A stretch of 64,000 nt of DNA, taken from Bartonella sp. B1099 (GTDB lineage: Bacteria; Pseudomonadota; Alphaproteobacteria; Rhizobiales; Rhizobiaceae). The notes under the pieces are model-generated. The model saw only the letters and a program-made list of their open reading frames with translations, was not told where the DNA came from and did not search any database. The stretch covers positions 434,001 through 498,000 of the forward strand of contig NZ_CALYLN010000002.1 in NCBI RefSeq assembly GCF_944801835.1, in the 5' to 3' direction. The position numbers and the translations under genes are program-made. Below, piece after piece: positions 49,085 to 60,419 of this stretch (position 1 is the first letter of the stretch; each line of letters opens with the position of its first letter).

Positions 49085-49891
49085 TCATAGACTCCCTAAA
49101 ATATTTTATTATTTACCTTGATACGCACTCTGACAAATTTATACCAATCAGAATATAACTCTTGTGTGTTCATTCATAAAATTACGCACGTCTTATGCAT
49201 TCTTTTTCTTTTAATGCATTAAATCACTTCCCTGTTAGCTTCTTTATGAAAAGTGGTAATATGTCGTAAAATCTCTTTAGTTTCAAGATTTCTCATGGTC
49301 CCTTATCATTTTAAAAGCGAAATCTGCAACTCACAATCAGATCAACAGAAAACCTCGTAAATCAATAGAAGACTTAGCAATAACACTCAGATTTAAGCCA
49401 AAATCTTCAAAAATTCAAAAAGCATAAAACAACCTAAAACACACGCCTTTTGTTCTCTGAAGTGTCAAATAACCTCCCTCATCCCTATAGCGTTCTTTAA
49501 TGTCTGCACAAGAATCAAGAAAATGATTTATCTTTTTGGATATTGCTTTAACTTCTATAAGCTCTCTCGTAATGAAATGACAATCTTGTAACCATAAATA
49601 GTGTAAAATACCATGACAATACTGGCTAAAACTTCACAAGAGCAGAAAAGAGTTTCTACAATTTTCTTATTTTCAATGAAAAAATCATCTTATAAGTTTT
49701 TATATAAAAAATAAAATTTTATGACTTTTATAAGATCTTTAGGGAAAAATTAATCCCGTAAGATGATTTGACACGCTCTCAATGGCTAATTAAAAAGCTT
49801 ATTGATTTGTAATATACTCATAACTGATTTCATCCTAACAAGGCTATAATTTCTGTATCTTTTTTAAGATCAACTTCTTTATGAAGACACA
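49085..49891. other. Intergenic gap, no recognisable gene
   Basis: 0.8 kb. One minus-frame stretch (DIKERYRDEGGYLTLQRTKG, about 49440-49510) looks protein-like but has no extension or start; probably a remnant I cannot identify. Confidence 0.4.
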
Positions 49892-50338
49892 TCAGATAGC
49901 TTTATTTTCAGTAAGAGCGCGTCTGCTCATTTCAATCATTGCACCGCGAAGATGTAACTTAATTTTTGATCCAATAATCATTCCAAAGAAAGGAGAAAGT
50001 AAACCAGACATCGTTACAGTATGACGAATTTTGTTATTTGAAGAACCAGATTTGCTTGAACAAATATATTCATGATCAAAACTCATGCGTGTAAGAGGAA
50101 GTTTTGCATAATCAGAAAAACAAACATTTTTTATAACTTTATCAAGTGTAAAAGTTACTATTGGTCCTTTTTTAGGTTTCATGCGTCCTACAGCGCCTTC
50201 TTTAAAAGCACCAGAAAGTTCTACCCATTCAAGTTCATGATCCCAGCAAGGCCATGTTGCTACGTCCTCCCACATAGACCAAATCTGCTCTGCACTTGCT
50301 TGTGTACTAATTTCTTCACTATGCGTCCATTTAAACAT
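49892..50338 (-). CDS. SRPBCC/polyketide cyclase-like protein
   Basis: 148 residues from the ATG at 50338 after AGGGGGAG. Helix-grip START/SRPBCC fold (HSEEISTQASAEQIWSMWED, then ATWPCWDHELEWVELSGAFK; the W..WDH and EGAVGRMKPKKG pattern is typical). Binds hydrophobic ligands in relatives; ligand unknown here. The frame is open to 50398, but the ribosome site supports 50338. Confidence 0.8.
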   Translation of the reverse strand: MFKWTHSEEISTQASAEQIWSMWEDVATWPCWDHELEWVELSGAFKEGAVGRMKPKKGPIVTFTLDKVIKNVCFSDYAKLPLTRMSFDHEYICSSKSGSSNNKIRHTVTMSGLLSPFFGMIIGSKIKLHLRGAMIEMSRRALTENKAI

Positions 50339-51128
50339 AATAATCTCCCCCTTTTTTACAAAATCAGGTATCTTCAGTGACAAAGAGTAATATATCAATT
50401 ACTCTTAAAATTGTATAACGATAAGATATTTAATCTTCTCAAGTGTCTTTAATAGGTAATGATTAAGTCAACAAGCGATATTAATAAAATAAACACACAA
50501 ATGTTCAGTATAGATAAACATTATTGTCTCCCTTAAATAAAAATATCTGTTTTTTTAAGTCCATACAATAACAAAAAGAGAATTTACGCACCATTTAAGA
50601 TATCAATGTCAACGACATGGCTTAAAACTTTCCACTGTTGATAAAACATTGACGATGAAGGTGTAACCGAAAAAGGAGAAAAAAGATGTCACAATTGTTG
50701 TCGTGAAATATATCTCCTATTGAAGAAGGAATATTGATCGGTAGTAAAGTTCATAATACACGAAAGCTTTGATAATGCGTTTCGCTTTTAATGTCGCTGA
50801 AATTAATAAATCAGCCCATAACTTACAAAAATGAGCAGCAACACATACTGCCAACTCAGGTACAATACTATTTACACCTCAAAGCACTTTTTGTCTCGAC
50901 AGAAAATTAGAGGACATCTCTTATTATAAAAGGCTCGCCCTTAGAGCTATAAAAAAGCTCCAAAAAATAGAGGGATTAAGATAAAAAGCATAATGAAGTT
51001 AAAACGCATCAATTTCTTTAACATTAGAATCTTTTATTGATTTTCTGCTTCACCTTGAAAGAAACCATATAAAATAAAGGAAACTGTAAAGAAGTTTTTT
51101 TGTCCTGCCGGAATAAAAAAGAATTTTC
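50339..51128. other. Intergenic gap with a possible short remnant
   Basis: 0.8 kb. A strong AAGGAGAAAAAAG site precedes ATGTCACAATTGTTGTCG at about 50685, but the frame stops after six codons. Other frames read SPIEEGILIGSKVHNTRKL and FAFNVAEINKSAHN, suggesting a broken small gene that I cannot name. Confidence 0.35.
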
Positions 51129-51695
51129 TCAAGATGTAAGTAATCGTAATTTATAAAGACGTATTGCTGTCTCACCATAAAAACGTTCATCATCTAGATA
51201 AAAGACGTCAGGTAAATGAATGATTGTATCTTTCTTTTCTTCAAGTACGAAGAGTGTATCCGCTTTTGCCCACCCCCCTCGCAAAGCTTCTACAAAAGCC
51301 CGTTCACCTAAACAACGACTATAGGGAGGATCAGCAAAGATAACATCAAATGGAAGCATTGTTCCAATCTTGCCAAGTTTTGTTGCATCACGACGCAAAA
51401 TCCGTCCGATCGACTGTAACTCAAAGGCTTCGATATTTTTTTGAAGCAAACCACGCCCCTCAACCGAATTTTCAACAAAAACAGCAACCTTTGCTCCACG
51501 TGAAAGGGCTTCAATGCCTAAAGCACCAGTACCAGCAAAAAGATCAAGGATGCGTTTATTGGTCCAAAACTGTTCTTCACGGCTAGAAAGAATATTAAAA
51601 AGGCTTTCTCGCGTACGATCACTCGTTGGACGAATCGACTGATCAACAGGCGAAAACAAAACACGCCCAGCAAATTTACCGCCGATAATCCGCAC
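51129..51695 (-). CDS. rsmD: 16S rRNA (guanine(966)-N(2))-methyltransferase
   Basis: 188 residues from a GTG at 51695, chosen because GGAGG lies 5 bases upstream and gives the family start [11 protein letters not shown]. Rossmann methyltransferase: [33 protein letters not shown], and catalytic FADPPYSR. Overlaps the end of rluB by 20 bases. Another in-frame start exists at 51731. Confidence 0.9.
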   Translation of the reverse strand: MRIIGGKFAGRVLFSPVDQSIRPTSDRTRESLFNILSSREEQFWTNKRILDLFAGTGALGIEALSRGAKVAVFVENSVEGRGLLQKNIEAFELQSIGRILRRDATKLGKIGTMLPFDVIFADPPYSRCLGERAFVEALRGGWAKADTLFVLEEKKDTIIHLPDVFYLDDERFYGETAIRLYKLRLLTS

Positions 51696-53076
51696 GTGGT
51701 CCTCCAAATCGCTTCGAAGTTTTTGCACCATCTCTATGTGGTTTAGATTTTTTCAGTGCACCACTAAACGATTTTACCTTGTCTTTTCTCTCAAAAGAAC
51801 GTTCATCAGAACCACCTCTTATCATTTTCTCTTTATCCTTAGAAAAGTGATCTTTCTTACTAAATGCACGCCTCTCATCGTAAGATGTTTTGCCACGTTT
51901 TTGAACAAAACTTCCCCCTTTTTCTTTCTGAAAGTGATTGTCTTTTTGTTTTTCCTTGCCTTGATGAAAGGATTTTTTACCAGTCAAATCTCTCTTATGA
52001 GCCTGCGATTTCTCCTCATTATAGGAAAGCTTCCTCCTCGCACTCTGCGGACGTGCACCAGGAGCCATCCAAACATTCGCACGACGAGATCGCGGTAGAA
52101 AACGCTCTGCTTTTCCTTCCTCACTTTTCCCTTTATTCATATTCTCATGAGACTTTGCATCTAATCGTGCGCGACCATGCTCAACAGAACGATCTCTAGG
52201 GTGGCGCCGTATCGCTCTTTCACTTGAAAAGACCCAACCATCATTGGCAACGGAAACATCCTTCTGTCTTTGCTTTTCCGCAGCAACCGCAGAATTTGAA
52301 AAGGGTTTCAGAATAGGAGCATCAAAATCGGCATTGGCCTGCATAATCAAACGCTCTCCCAACTGATCTCGTAACATCCGACCTTTTAATTCTTGTACAG
52401 CTCCTTCTTCTAAATCAGAGAGATGAAATGGGCCATAAGAGACACGAATTAAACGATTAACGGATAATCCCAATGCCCCTAAAACATTCTTTATTTCACG
52501 ATTTTTTCCTTCTCGCAAAGAAACAGAAAGCCATATATTAGCCCCTTGTTCCCGTTCAATTGAGGCTTCAATTGAACCATAGAAAATTCCATTAATCGCA
52601 ATACCATTTTTAAGGTTATCCAGCGCGCTCTGCTTTACTTTTCCATGGGCTCGGACGCGATATTTGCGGACCCACCCCGTCACAGGAAGCTCTAATACGC
52701 GCGCTAAGCCACCATCATTGGTTAAGAGCAAAAGCCCCTCCGTGTTAATGTCAAGCCTTCCAACAGAAAGAACGCGCGGCATTCCTTTTGGTAAATGGCT
52801 AAATACTGTAGGTCTACCTTCCGGATCACGGTTCGTGGTGACAAGCCCTGCTGGTTTATGGTAGAGCCATAAACGTGTTCGTTCTATAGGAGGTAAAGGT
52901 TTGCCATCAACTTTAATAACATCAGAGCGGCTAACATTAAAAGCAGGTGTTGTCACAACTGTACCATTCACAGAAACACGACCTGCAACAATCATCATTT
53001 CCGCATCTCGACGCGAGGCAACGCCAGCACGCGCTAACCTTTTAGCAATCCGTTCACTCTCATTATTTTCATTCAT
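51676..53076 (-). CDS. rluB: Ribosomal large-subunit pseudouridine synthase B with basic tail
   Basis: 466 residues. N-terminal S4 RNA-binding domain ([20 protein letters not shown]), then the RsuA/RluB catalytic domain with [17 protein letters not shown] (catalytic Asp). The core ends near residue 245; the remaining 220 residues are a Lys/Arg/Ser-rich extension ([39 protein letters not shown]). Such tails are common in alphaproteobacterial RluB and probably bind rRNA. Confidence 0.92.
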   Translation of the reverse strand: MNENNESERIAKRLARAGVASRRDAEMMIVAGRVSVNGTVVTTPAFNVSRSDVIKVDGKPLPPIERTRLWLYHKPAGLVTTNRDPEGRPTVFSHLPKGMPRVLSVGRLDINTEGLLLLTNDGGLARVLELPVTGWVRKYRVRAHGKVKQSALDNLKNGIAINGIFYGSIEASIEREQGANIWLSVSLREGKNREIKNVLGALGLSVNRLIRVSYGPFHLSDLEEGAVQELKGRMLRDQLGERLIMQANADFDAPILKPFSNSAVAAEKQRQKDVSVANDGWVFSSERAIRRHPRDRSVEHGRARLDAKSHENMNKGKSEEGKAERFLPRSRRANVWMAPGARPQSARRKLSYNEEKSQAHKRDLTGKKSFHQGKEKQKDNHFQKEKGGSFVQKRGKTSYDERRAFSKKDHFSKDKEKMIRGGSDERSFERKDKVKSFSGALKKSKPHRDGAKTSKRFGGPRADYRR

Positions 53077-53343
53077 TTGCGTTTCAAACCAATTTTTGCC
53101 AGTATGTTCAGAAAATTATTCACATGCACCATACCGCTTATCCTGAAAGACGAAGTAGCACAATCATTTATCATTTTCTATCCTTTAACTACAATAACGT
53201 ATCCATTGACTTGCAAGTTTGTTTTAAACACTTAAAAAATAAAGGTATTCTTTTCATTATAAAAGCGTAATAAATTATTCATGCTATAACATTCTTTATC
53301 GAGAAATCTTTAAGTTCTCCACTGCCCTCATAGAAAGAACATT

Positions 53344-53790
53344 ATGACTTTGACACCCATGGAAATAGCCCTTTTGGAAGCGCAGTGGGCTGCAAAAAAA
53401 GATGAAGTTCCCGTAGGCGCTGTCATTACACGTGGAAAAGCTATCATCGCACGTGCTGGGAACTTTATAAAATCTGCCTATGACCCTACGGGACACGCAG
53501 AAATGCGCGCAATCCGTATGGCTTGCGAAACATTACAAAGCGAAAGGCTTCCTGATTGCGATCTTTATGTCACACTTGAGCCTTGTGCCATGTGCACCGC
53601 TGCCATTTCATTTGCACGCATACGACGTCTGTATTATGCAACAAATGATCCTAAAGGAGGAGCTATAGAAAATGGCCCACGTTTTTATCAGCAACCAACC
53701 TGTCATCACAAACCTGAAATTTATTCTGGTTTTAAAGAAAAAGAAGCTGCTCAATTACTTAAAGATTTTTTTATCCAAAAGCGATGCTAA
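53344..53790 (+). CDS. tadA: tRNA-specific adenosine deaminase
   Basis: 148 residues. Makes inosine at position 34 of tRNA-Arg(ACG). Zinc-deaminase motifs HAEMRAIRMA and PCAMCTAAISFARI are intact, with DEVPVGAV upstream. Divergent from rluB; the ATG start follows AAAGAAC. Confidence 0.93.
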   Translation: MTLTPMEIALLEAQWAAKKDEVPVGAVITRGKAIIARAGNFIKSAYDPTGHAEMRAIRMACETLQSERLPDCDLYVTLEPCAMCTAAISFARIRRLYYATNDPKGGAIENGPRFYQQPTCHHKPEIYSGFKEKEAAQLLKDFFIQKRC

Positions 53791-54381
53791 AAACAATTCT
53801 TTATCCATAACTTTCACTCTTTAGAAACTATCCTATTCCTTAAAAAAGACAATTAATCCTTCTAATATAGCGAAAACTCTTTTGAAGCATTTTCCCTCTA
53901 ACACTCTATTTAGTACTGCAGATTGCTTCTATTGGATTGATTCATTCATTTATGAGAATAATTCATTGTTTTATCTATAAAAATCTCTTTCTTGCACACC
54001 ACAAAGTGGATTACCATCTGAATAAAAACAATTTAGAAAAGACTAAAAATGTCTCTTATAAAGATATTCAAACGCAAAAGCTATTCAACATTAAAGGCCA
54101 GTAAATACAATGATGATACCAAGTGCTCCTTATAAGTATAAGGATGGTTGTGCACAATAGATTTTACGTTATATCCTCCAAACAAGCGACGCTGTGAAAT
54201 GGGGCTGAAAACCTTGATAGATGTTTCTTGTAAGGAAAATACAGCACCACTCTCTTGATGCTATTGCCATATTGCTATTTCATGCTCCCCTGCTGCAAAG
54301 GGAAAGCTCTGCGCGGACGAGGACTTGGTCTTATAAGTAATAGGAAGAATATTTCACATGCTTTAATATTTTTCCTTTTCC
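53791..54381. other. Intergenic gap holding an integrase remnant
   Basis: 0.6 kb between tadA and the lipoprotein gene. The recognisable content is the integrase 5'-end copy at 54000-54245; the remainder has stops in all frames. Confidence 0.5.
54049..54245 (+). pseudogene. Integrase N-terminal remnant (dispersed family, copy 4)
   Basis: ATG 54049: MSLIKIFKRKSYSTLKASKY then NDDTKC; after one frameshift YKYKDGCAQ, stop, ILRY; after another RRCEMGLKTLIDVSCKENT. These are the GKYNDGAG, KDGGAQWIYRY and RREMGL blocks of the DUF4102 arm domain. Upstream TCTTGCACACC...CTGAATAAAAACAATTTAGAAAAGACTAAAA matches copy 5 closely (AGAAAAGACTAAAAATG is identical). Confidence 0.65.
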
Positions 54382-54870
54382 CTAGCGACCAGGAGCGGTC
54401 TTTGCCGGTTGGCGATAACTTAATGGTGGTTCCGTGAGATAGCGACGATATTTTGGGCTTCCAGCTTGTGCTCTTTGACGTCGTAAATATTCTTGTCGTT
54501 GTTTTGCATTTAACTGTGAAGGATTTTCTGAACTAACGCCATTAACTGAAGATCCTTTATGAGGAAAAGAATGACTTTCTTGATGCTGTCTTGATGCTGC
54601 TCCTTTATTGATAGATCTATCCTGTTGTGGCACCGGCAAAAACCGACGTGCGCTAGGACTTGGTATCACAAGTTCTGGGCGAGGCTTTATAACAATCTGA
54701 CTGCTGTTATTTACTGGTGTTAATGAAGCAATATTAGCAACATCCTCAAAAAACTGTATCGAAACCGGTTTATTTGTCCCATAGGTAGGAGCAGATAAAT
54801 TACATCCTGTTAAAACACAGCATATACCTAAAATTCCTGCTGGAAATATTTTTACTTCACGTTTTCTCAC
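54382..54870 (-). CDS. Lipoprotein, unknown function
   Basis: 162 residues with signal peptide and lipobox (GILGICCVLTGC, Cys at 23). The mature part is Pro/Ser/Gln-rich and probably disordered (PSARRFLPVPQQDRS; KQRQEYLRRQRAQAGSPKYRR). It lies downstream of ileS on the same strand, 178 bases away. No enzyme motif; an outer-membrane-anchored structural or assembly role is only a guess. Confidence 0.75.
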   Translation of the reverse strand: MRKREVKIFPAGILGICCVLTGCNLSAPTYGTNKPVSIQFFEDVANIASLTPVNNSSQIVIKPRPELVIPSPSARRFLPVPQQDRSINKGAASRQHQESHSFPHKGSSVNGVSSENPSQLNAKQRQEYLRRQRAQAGSPKYRRYLTEPPLSYRQPAKTAPGR

Positions 54871-55048
54871 TGCTTATTCCATTTCCTAAGTATATGGCTG
54901 ATTCATATTCCCGCTATTTATGAGAGAACGGTCCATACACAAATTTCCCCCCCTGCAGATAAAACAACGGAATCTACTCCCTATCATAAAAAACGATATT
55001 CATCAATACGGGAAATCTGCTTTCACTTCTTTCTCTTGATCTAAAATT

Positions 55049-57964
55049 TTAAATCTTGCCAAGAATTTTTAATTCTCGCAAAGCAGCTGCATCACGAGCA
55101 GAGACATCCGGATAAGCTGGATCACTCCCAACATCTTGTGTATAACGCCATGACCTAGCACATTTTTTCCCCAACGCCTTCTGTGAGTATACACCAACAC
55201 CTTCAACATCATTCAAAGTAAAAGCATCGGAAGGCATTGTATCCTGCACAATTGTGAGAGCACTGGTGATACAGATTTCTGCCATATCCACATTTTCTAA
55301 TGCCTCTCGTAGAACTGGATTGGAAATAAAAACAATAGGAGCTGCTTCTAACGAGGAACCAATACGCTTATCAGCACGCTCAAGCTCTAAAGCTCCTGTC
55401 ACAACTTTACGGACCTGTCGAATTTTTTTCCAACGCTCAGCTAAAGATTCGTTTTGCCATTCTTCTGGTACAGAGCGAAATTGTTCCAAATGTACCGATT
55501 GGGTTTCTGGATAACGCTCTAACCAAGCTTCCTCCATCGTAAAAGGCAACATTGGAGCAAGCCATGTCACCATTCGTTCAAAAATCTCACGAACAACCTG
55601 CAAAGAAGCTTTACGTTTTTGTGATGAAGGTGCATCGCAATAAAGAGAATCTTTGCGGATATCAAAATAAAATGCCGATAACTCAATGATTGAAAAATCT
55701 AATAATGCACGCATAATCTTTTTAAAATCAAATTCATCGTAAGCGTGATTAATCAATTGATCAAGTTCAAAAAGCCGATGTAATATAAATTTTTCAAGAT
55801 CTGGCAGTGCGCTATAAGATATTTCTTCTCCTTCATCGTAGGCTAAAGTTCCAAGCATCCAACGAATTGCATTGCGTAGTTTACGATATGAATCCACATT
55901 GGTTTGAAGAATCTTCTTACCTAAACGCTGATCTTCCCAATAATCAGTTGTCATGACCCAGAGACGAAAAATATCAGCTCCAGATGTTTTAATGATCTCT
56001 TGCGGAACAACCGTATTGCCTAAAGACTTAGACATTTTCTTACCATTCTCATCCAAAGTAAAACCGTGTGTGATCACTGTCTTATAGGGAGAACAAGCAC
56101 GCGTACCACAGCTTTCCAATAGAGAAGATTGAAACCATCCACGATGTTGATCTGAACCTTCAAAATAAACATCTGCAGGCCATTTTAAATCAGCCCGATC
56201 TTCTAATACAAAGCTATGACTTGCTCCAGAATCAAACCAAACATCCAAAATATCATAAACCTGCACCCAAGGCTCATGCGCACGATCACCTAAAAAACGT
56301 TCACGTGCTCCTTCAGCAAACCATGCATCTGCTCCTTCTGCTTCAAAAGCCTGTAAAATACGCTCGTTGACACCTTCATCTTTTAAAACAACACCATCCT
56401 CATTGGCAAAAATACAAATAGGAACCCCCCAAGAACGTTGACGAGAAAGAACCCAATCAGGACGATCTTCTATCATAGAAGCAAGGCGGTTTTGTCCAGA
56501 AGATGGCACAAAACGCGTTTTTGAAATAGCTTCCAAAGCCCGACTGCGTAAAGTTGAACCATCCCCAAGATCTTTATCCATTGAAATAAACCATTGTGGT
56601 GTATTGCGAAAAATAACTGGTTTTTTCGAACGCCAACTATGGGGATAGGAATGCTTTAAACGCCCCCGTGCAAACAAGCGATCTGCTTTAATTAAAGCGT
56701 TAATGACCTCTTTATTGGCATCACCCATTTTTCCATTATCATCAATAACACGTGCCGGTCCCCCTTCACGATCCAGCCCCAAACCCGGAACATCTTTCGT
56801 ATAGAAACCCGCATCATCAACAGGAAACGGTATCGATGTATCAATCCCCGCTTGCTCTAATAAAAATTTATAATTATTCCAAATTTCAAAGTCCTCACGC
56901 CCATGGCTTGGTGCTGTATGGACAAAACCTGTCCCCGCACTCTCTGTCACATGGGCCCCCTCAAGCAATGGAATTTTATAATTATACGCTCCAGCCAAAC
57001 CTTTCAATGGATGAGAAAGAATAAGAACTTTCAATTCATCAGCAGAAACAGTACGTAAACGTTTCAAAACAAGTTTGGCTTTTTCTGCGCAACCCATAGC
57101 GAGAGCATCTGCAAAGAGAAGTTTTTCTCCGACTTGAGGACCAAAATCATTTTCAGCACTTTCAACTTCGTAAAGACCATAAGAAATCTGCGAGGAATAA
57201 CTCACTGCGCGATTGCCTGGAATTGTCCATGGCGTTGTTGTCCAAATGACGACATAAGCACCATATAAATCATCAGAATTTGCTTCAAAAATAGGAAACT
57301 TAACCCAAATCACCTCTGATTCATGATCATGATATTCAATCTCTGCCTCTGCCAAAGCTGTACGCTCCACCACAGACCACATCACCGGCTTAGAACCACG
57401 ATAAATCTGATCTGACATCGCAAATTTTATCAATTCACTCGCAATGCGTGCTTCTGCTTCAAAAGCCATTGTGGTATAAGGCACCTTAAAATCTCCCACA
57501 ACACCGAGGCGTTTAAATTCTTCACTTTGAACGGTTACCCAATGTTGTGCAAATTCACGACACTCGTGACGAAATTCATTAAGAGGAACTTCATCTTTAT
57601 TTTTTCCTTGTGCGCGATATTTTTCTTCGATTTTCCATTCAATTGGAAGCCCATGGCAATCCCAACCAGGAACATAATTTGCATTAAACCCCCGCATTTG
57701 AAATGAACGAACCACCACATCCTTTAGAACTTTGTTTAAAGCATGCCCAATATGAATATGACCATTTGCATAAGGTGGACCATCATGAAGAATATAAAAT
57801 GGACGATCTTTTGCTTGTTGGCGCAATTGCGCATAAAGCCCCATATTTTCCCAACGTGCCATTAACTCAAGCTCTTTTTGCGGAAGCCCTGCACGCATAG
57901 GAAAATTTGTCTGTGGGAGATAAAGAGTTTTTGAATAATCTATTGTTTCATTTTTCACAGTCAT
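55049..57964 (-). CDS. ileS: Isoleucine--tRNA ligase
   Basis: 971 residues. Class I synthetase: HIGH motif in [18 protein letters not shown]1 editing domain ([37 protein letters not shown]), KMSKS in KKMSKSLGN, anticodon-binding domain after about 700, and the [12 protein letters not shown] segment. No C-terminal zinc finger is seen, as in other alphaproteobacterial forms. Confidence 0.96.
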   Translation of the reverse strand: MTVKNETIDYSKTLYLPQTNFPMRAGLPQKELELMARWENMGLYAQLRQQAKDRPFYILHDGPPYANGHIHIGHALNKVLKDVVVRSFQMRGFNANYVPGWDCHGLPIEWKIEEKYRAQGKNKDEVPLNEFRHECREFAQHWVTVQSEEFKRLGVVGDFKVPYTTMAFEAEARIASELIKFAMSDQIYRGSKPVMWSVVERTALAEAEIEYHDHESEVIWVKFPIFEANSDDLYGAYVVIWTTTPWTIPGNRAVSYSSQISYGLYEVESAENDFGPQVGEKLLFADALAMGCAEKAKLVLKRLRTVSADELKVLILSHPLKGLAGAYNYKIPLLEGAHVTESAGTGFVHTAPSHGREDFEIWNNYKFLLEQAGIDTSIPFPVDDAGFYTKDVPGLGLDREGGPARVIDDNGKMGDANKEVINALIKADRLFARGRLKHSYPHSWRSKKPVIFRNTPQWFISMDKDLGDGSTLRSRALEAISKTRFVPSSGQNRLASMIEDRPDWVLSRQRSWGVPICIFANEDGVVLKDEGVNERILQAFEAEGADAWFAEGARERFLGDRAHEPWVQVYDILDVWFDSGASHSFVLEDRADLKWPADVYFEGSDQHRGWFQSSLLESCGTRACSPYKTVITHGFTLDENGKKMSKSLGNTVVPQEIIKTSGADIFRLWVMTTDYWEDQRLGKKILQTNVDSYRKLRNAIRWMLGTLAYDEGEEISYSALPDLEKFILHRLFELDQLINHAYDEFDFKKIMRALLDFSIIELSAFYFDIRKDSLYCDAPSSQKRKASLQVVREIFERMVTWLAPMLPFTMEEAWLERYPETQSVHLEQFRSVPEEWQNESLAERWKKIRQVRKVVTGALELERADKRIGSSLEAAPIVFISNPVLREALENVDMAEICITSALTIVQDTMPSDAFTLNDVEGVGVYSQKALGKKCARSWRYTQDVGSDPAYPDVSARDAAALRELKILGKI

Positions 57965-58151
57965 TGTGAAATATTCCTGTCCACTTTTACGATTTCATTT
58001 TTGCATAACTTCCCTGAACCCTGCAACTCTGGTTTTTATCTATAGGGAAAGCCGAGCTTATCATTCGTATTAAGCAGCGATCAAGAAAATATATCATCAT
58101 ACTTTATGGGCTTTATCATGAAATTTGCAAAAAAAGAAACCAAAAAATGAG

Positions 58152-58186
58152 CTTAAAAAAATAAAGGCCCCACTGATAGTGGAGCC
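58152..58186 (-). terminator. Intrinsic terminator of the repeat-bearing Hbp gene
   Basis: On the minus strand GGCTCCACT and AGTGGGGCC pair (one G-T), with a 3-base loop, then TTTATTTTTTT. Located 27 bases past the stop. Confidence 0.85.
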
Positions 58187-58212
58187 TCTTAAAAATTTAC
58201 TCGTAAAACAGA

Positions 58213-59937
58213 TTAAAATTTATAAGCTACACCAACACGGAAATCATTGGTTTTGTAGTTAACTTCAAGCTTTTCCTTTGCAAATTTCTTTTTACCAAAA
58301 TCGGAGTAACGATATTCTGCACGCACAATGACATTATCCAGCACCGAGAAATCAACGCCACCACCAAGAGTGTAACCAATCATGGTTTTAGTTTCATCGG
58401 TTAAGTTTTTAGAAGCAACAACGCTTCCATCTTCACCCTTAACGGATATTGATACAGTGTCTTGGAACTGCCCATAAGCAATACCACCCGCAAGATAAGG
58501 CATAAAGCGATCAGCAGCAAAACCGATACGTACCCGTGTAGCACCACCCCAATTTTGTTTGAAAGTATGATTTACAGTTTCAACTTCATCCTCTTGATCA
58601 AGACCAAGTTCAGAAGCCATCTTTTTCATTTGTTCTATACCATATACGCTGGTATTACCCTTATCCGCCGCTTGTTGACTCTGTGCTCCATTAGGACGGG
58701 AAGTATGTGGGTTAGCACCAGGGCCATACCCACTTGAGTGAGACGCACCATGCGGATTAGCATTATTTCCACTACCATGGGCACTATGATGAGCTCTGTT
58801 TTCCGCTCCACTTGTTCCATTGGAATTATTTGTCTCTGACCCATTGGATGTCCTTGATCTCGCCAGGGCAAGCTCTCTGCTCGGGACTGTTCTTTCTGTT
58901 AATGATGTTGGTTGTGCCGATGTAGATACTTTTACTGCTGACTGACTTGTTTTTGATTTTGTTGATGAGACAGGGGAGGCTGACGCTTTTTCAATCGTTG
59001 ATGCAGGCATACCCCTTACGCCAGAGGAAGTTTGTTTAAATGGCGCTGGCGCTGCTGGCGCTGCTGGCGCTAGCGCTGCTGACGCTGACGCTGCTGACGT
59101 TGGCGCTGGCGCTGCTGGCGCTGCTGACGCTGACGCTGGCGCTGGCGCTGCTGGCGCTACTGGCGCTAGCGCTGCTGACGCTGACGCTGCTGACGTTGGC
59201 GCTGGCGCTGCTGGCGCTGCTGACGCTGACGCTGGCGCTGCTGGCGCTGGCGCTGCTGGCGCTGCTGACGCTGGCGCTGCTGGCGTTGGCGTTGGCGTTG
59301 ACGCTGGCGCTGCTGGCGTTGGCGTTGACGTTGACGCTGTTGGCGTTGGCGTTGACGTTGACGCTGTTGGCGTTGGCGTTACTTCTTGCCCTGACTGGCT
59401 TTTTCCTGATCTTTGATTGTTTTGCACAGCTCGCTCTTGAGTGGATGAACGCTTTTCTCGTTTAGGGAATGTTAAAGCAGTTTCTTTCTGTTGGACTGGT
59501 CTCAATATTGTTGATCTGCGAGATCTTCCCACTGCACTTTCTACTGTAACGTTATCAGCCGTACCTATCGTAATTGTCTTTGTGTGCTTTTTTCCAGACA
59601 CCATTAAATCCGTATCAATACTAAAAATAAAGCTGTCACCGAGATCAATATTAGAACCTGCATAAAAACCACCAGCAAAACCTGAAAGTTTAGGAGAAAA
59701 CTCTTTATCCAGTGGATAACTTTTTTCTTGACCTACAATAGCCATATCAGCCTTGCTCGAAAAGCCACCAGCTTGGACACCTAAATAAAGCCCCGTCCAT
59801 GAAAAAGCGGGGGCAACAATAGTAGAAGAAGGAGTCGATGGCGTTGTCTGATGAGGAATCAGTACATCAGCAGCTAGCGCTGTGGACGCTGAAATTAAAG
59901 AAAAAATAGACGCTGTTATTAAACGTTTTGTATTCAT
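58213..59937 (-). CDS. Hemin-binding/Omp25-type outer membrane protein with large repeat-encoded insert
   Basis: 574 residues from the ATG at 59937 (MNTKRLITASIFSLISASTA, cleavage near ALA-ADV). The barrel parts match Bartonella Hbp proteins: SWTGLYLGVQAGG, FAGGFYAGSNIDLG, ATRVRIGFAADRFMPYLAGG, TMIGYTLGGGVDFSVLDNVI and the C-terminal YRYSDFGKKKFAKE..NDFRVGVAYKF ending in Phe. Between them lies about 300 residues of Pro/Thr/Ala/Ser-rich sequence followed by a Gly/Ser/His/Asn-rich part (HHSAHGSGNNANPHGASHSS). The ordinary paralogue at 62862 is 294 residues. The insert should be an exposed loop. Confidence 0.88.
   Translation of the reverse strand: MNTKRLITASIFSLISASTALAADVLIPHQTTPSTPSSTIVAPAFSWTGLYLGVQAGGFSSKADMAIVGQEKSYPLDKEFSPKLSGFAGGFYAGSNIDLGDSFIFSIDTDLMVSGKKHTKTITIGTADNVTVESAVGRSRRSTILRPVQQKETALTFPKREKRSSTQERAVQNNQRSGKSQSGQEVTPTPTASTSTPTPTASTSTPTPAAPASTPTPTPAAPASAAPAAPAPAAPASASAAPAAPAPTSAASASAALAPVAPAAPAPASASAAPAAPAPTSAASASAALAPAAPAAPAPFKQTSSGVRGMPASTIEKASASPVSSTKSKTSQSAVKVSTSAQPTSLTERTVPSRELALARSRTSNGSETNNSNGTSGAENRAHHSAHGSGNNANPHGASHSSGYGPGANPHTSRPNGAQSQQAADKGNTSVYGIEQMKKMASELGLDQEDEVETVNHTFKQNWGGATRVRIGFAADRFMPYLAGGIAYGQFQDTVSISVKGEDGSVVASKNLTDETKTMIGYTLGGGVDFSVLDNVIVRAEYRYSDFGKKKFAKEKLEVNYKTNDFRVGVAYKF
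59066..59257. repeat. 96-bp tandem repeat in the Hbp insert, within a GCNGAC/GGCGCT hexamer field
   Basis: The block beginning GGCGCTAGCGCTGCTGACG at 59066 recurs at 59162, exactly 96 bases (32 codons) later, with one amino-acid difference (V/A). It is embedded in a longer run, about 59040-59380, of GGCGCT, GACGCT and GGCGTT hexamers encoding Ala-Pro, Ala-Ser and Thr-Pro dipeptides. Confidence 0.85.
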
Positions 59938-60099
59938 AAAATATCTCCAAATATCCAAAATGGAATGTATATAGAGCATCTTTTTTGAAATATCTGTAGC
60001 AAAAATGACACACTCACAAAAAAATAAAGAAATTGTGAAAATAAGGCTTCTTAACTATTTAATTTTTCATCCAATGAAAATTTATCAACTAAACCATAC

Positions 60100-60310
60100 T
60101 GAAATTATGTGTCTTAAAGTTGGATTCATTTTCATTCAATTTTCGCACAACTGTTAATGGTAATACTTTTTATAAATTTCTTTTACCTAAATCTCAATAA
60201 CGGTATTCTGCACACAATAGGATATTGCTTATCATTGAGAAATCAGTGCCAGCGCAAATAATAAAACCCAATCATTGGCTTTTCTACCCAAGTACCATCA
60301 AAGTTTCATC
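60100..60310 (-). pseudogene. Hbp C-terminal remnant
   Basis: The minus strand reads DETLMVLG, GFIICAGTDFSMISNILL, CAEYRY, stop, DLGKRNL, i.e. the TMIGFTIGGGVDFxMxDNxLxRAEYRYSDFGKKxF ending of Hbp proteins with frame breaks. Another lost family member beside the two intact ones. A short echo of the membrane-protein gene tail (30.9-31.0 kb) follows at 60310-60380. Confidence 0.6.
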
Positions 60311-60419
60311 TATTTACTAACATGGTCTATCTTTGATATTTTATTTGTATCTTAAATTACGAAAAACAAAAACGCAAAAAAACGTGTCTGACTTTTTATG
60401 CTTGAGGACGCTCCAGAAA

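Noticed and set aside
59040..59465. Long open frame on + rich in Leu/Ala (ALLALLTLTLL repeats)
   Set aside because: It is the antisense of the hexamer repeat in the Hbp insert; repeat composition alone keeps it open, and it has no ribosome site.
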